From NCBI GenBank assembly GCA_032907525.1, contig JAJJPM010000005.1, positions 1 to 64,000 on the forward strand: 64,000 nt of DNA. The letters are read 5' to 3'. Origin of the DNA: JAHJQQ01 sp032907525 (GTDB lineage: Bacteria > Pseudomonadota > Gammaproteobacteria > Thiohalobacterales > Thiohalobacteraceae). The notes below the pieces were generated by a model, which did no database searches, was not told the DNA's origin, and saw nothing but the letters and a program-made list of their open reading frames with translations. Positions 63,431 to 64,000 of the stretch are shown here, one piece after another (the first letter of the stretch is position 1; each line of letters begins with the position of its first letter). A program made the translations under genes and the position numbers.

Positions 63431-63444
63431 TTGACCTGCGTCAA
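63431..63444. promoter_or_regulatory. FNR/DNR box TTGACCTGCGTCAA before nirS
   Basis: Symmetric TTGAC-N4-GTCAA, 73 bases before the nirS ATG. TCTAAA at 63465-63470 is close to the class II -10 position. Same half-site sequence as the box at 52812. Confidence 0.88.
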
Positions 63445-63517
63445 GGCAGGCGCTAGGGGGAGCGTCTAAAACACACTCAACATCGGCTTTCCACCAGACG
63501 GCTAAGGAGTGATCGCA

Positions 63518-64000
63518 ATGAAAGACAGCACCACACATGGCACGGGGCTGACCGCCCTCGTCGCCGCCATCGGTTTGGCGCTCGGGTCGGTAGCCGCGAC
63601 GGCGGCAACGCCGACCGAGCATCCCGGCACGCCCGAGGAAGAGCTGCGCTACAAGGGCGCACCGGTGCCGGAACCCGACGAACTGACGACGACCATCTCG
63701 CCCAAGGCGCCGGCCGTCACCGAGGCGGAATTCGCGCGCGCCAAGCAGATCTATTTCGAGCGCTGCGCCGGCTGCCACGGCGTGCTGCGCAAGGGCGCCA
63801 CCGGCAAGCCGCTCACGCCCGACATCACCCAGCAGCGTGGCACCGAGTACCTGAAGGCGTTCATCAACTTCGGTTCGCCGGCGGGCATGCCCAACTGGGG
63901 CTCGTCCGGCGTGCTGACCGAGGCCGATATCGATCTCATGGCGCGCTTCCTGCAGCACGAGCCGCCGCAGCCGCCCGAGTACAGCCTCGCCGACATGAAG
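63518..64000 (+). CDS. nirS: Cytochrome cd1 nitrite reductase, N-terminal part (cut by window end)
   Basis: 161 residues are visible. Signal peptide (LTALVAAIGLALGSVAATAA), then the heme c domain EAEFARAKQIYFERCAGCHG, followed by GVLRKGATGKPLTPDITQQRG and GMPNWGSSG, which matches NirS of pseudomonads and others. The d1 propeller lies beyond the edge. Reduces nitrite to NO in the periplasm. AAGGAG precedes the ATG. Confidence 0.97.
   Translation, partial: MKDSTTHGTGLTALVAAIGLALGSVAATAATPTEHPGTPEEELRYKGAPVPEPDELTTTISPKAPAVTEAEFARAKQIYFERCAGCHGVLRKGATGKPLTPDITQQRGTEYLKAFINFGSPAGMPNWGSSGVLTEADIDLMARFLQHEPPQPPEYSLADMK

Overview
The window is about two thirds G+C and is packed with operons on both strands. 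It reads as chromosome of a gammaproteobacterial chemolithotroph or facultative denitrifier. Supports for that are the order atpD-atpC-glmU-glmS, polA next to engB, System II cytochrome c maturation (ResB/CcsA) beside a di-heme cytochrome c4, a frk-sps-sus sucrose cluster of the type known from Nitrosomonas and methanotrophs, and a nirS/nor denitrification cluster. The species cannot be named from the sequence. The left end cuts atpD and the right end cuts nirS.

Layout. 1-5.5 kb: end of the ATP synthase operon, an FKBP prolyl isomerase, glmU and glmS. 5.5-7.6 kb: an AT-rich accessory patch directly behind the glmS 3' end (the attTn7 position), with a class II Fic protein, palindromes and a fragment that looks like a restriction-helicase C-terminus. 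7.6-12 kb: small regulators, a cytochrome b561 and membrane proteins. 11.1-16.8 kb: fructokinase, sucrose-phosphate synthase and sucrose synthase. 17-34.7 kb: housekeeping and envelope genes (HTH-ferredoxin-reductase fusion, DUF481, VIT, UvrD, an outer-membrane barrel, a PAS-GGDEF-EAL protein, CstA/YbdD, a LOG protein, DNA polymerase I). 34.7-45.3 kb: a candidate sRNA, EngB, cytochrome c4, ResB/CcsA, DsbA, an acetolactate-synthase-like enzyme, an EEP hydrolase and a diguanylate cyclase.

45.3-64 kb is a denitrification island. NirS (cut at the edge) would make NO, and NirI is next to it. Three different heme-copper subunit I proteins that all look like NO reductases follow one another: an sNOR-like enzyme with a CuA subunit II, a divergent subunit I without the usual copper and tyrosine residues, and a canonical NorCB. 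Around them sit two norE/norF pairs, NorQ, a heme A synthase, a heme O synthase, SCO/SenC and an FNR-type iron-sulfur regulator. An unusual fusion (cytochrome b, two 4Fe-4S clusters, MvhD domain) precedes the divergent subunit I. Four perfect TTGA(T/C)-N4-(A/G)TCAA boxes plus a fifth in front of nirS, and two weaker ones, tie the region to FNR/DNR control; several boxes sit at the class II activator distance from a plausible -10.

A family of hairpin repeats (inverted arms of about 28 bases built of short ACGGAA-type units) recurs at least seven times in gene gaps, mostly within about 70 bases upstream of a start codon. No tRNA, rRNA, CRISPR array, intact transposase or prophage was found.
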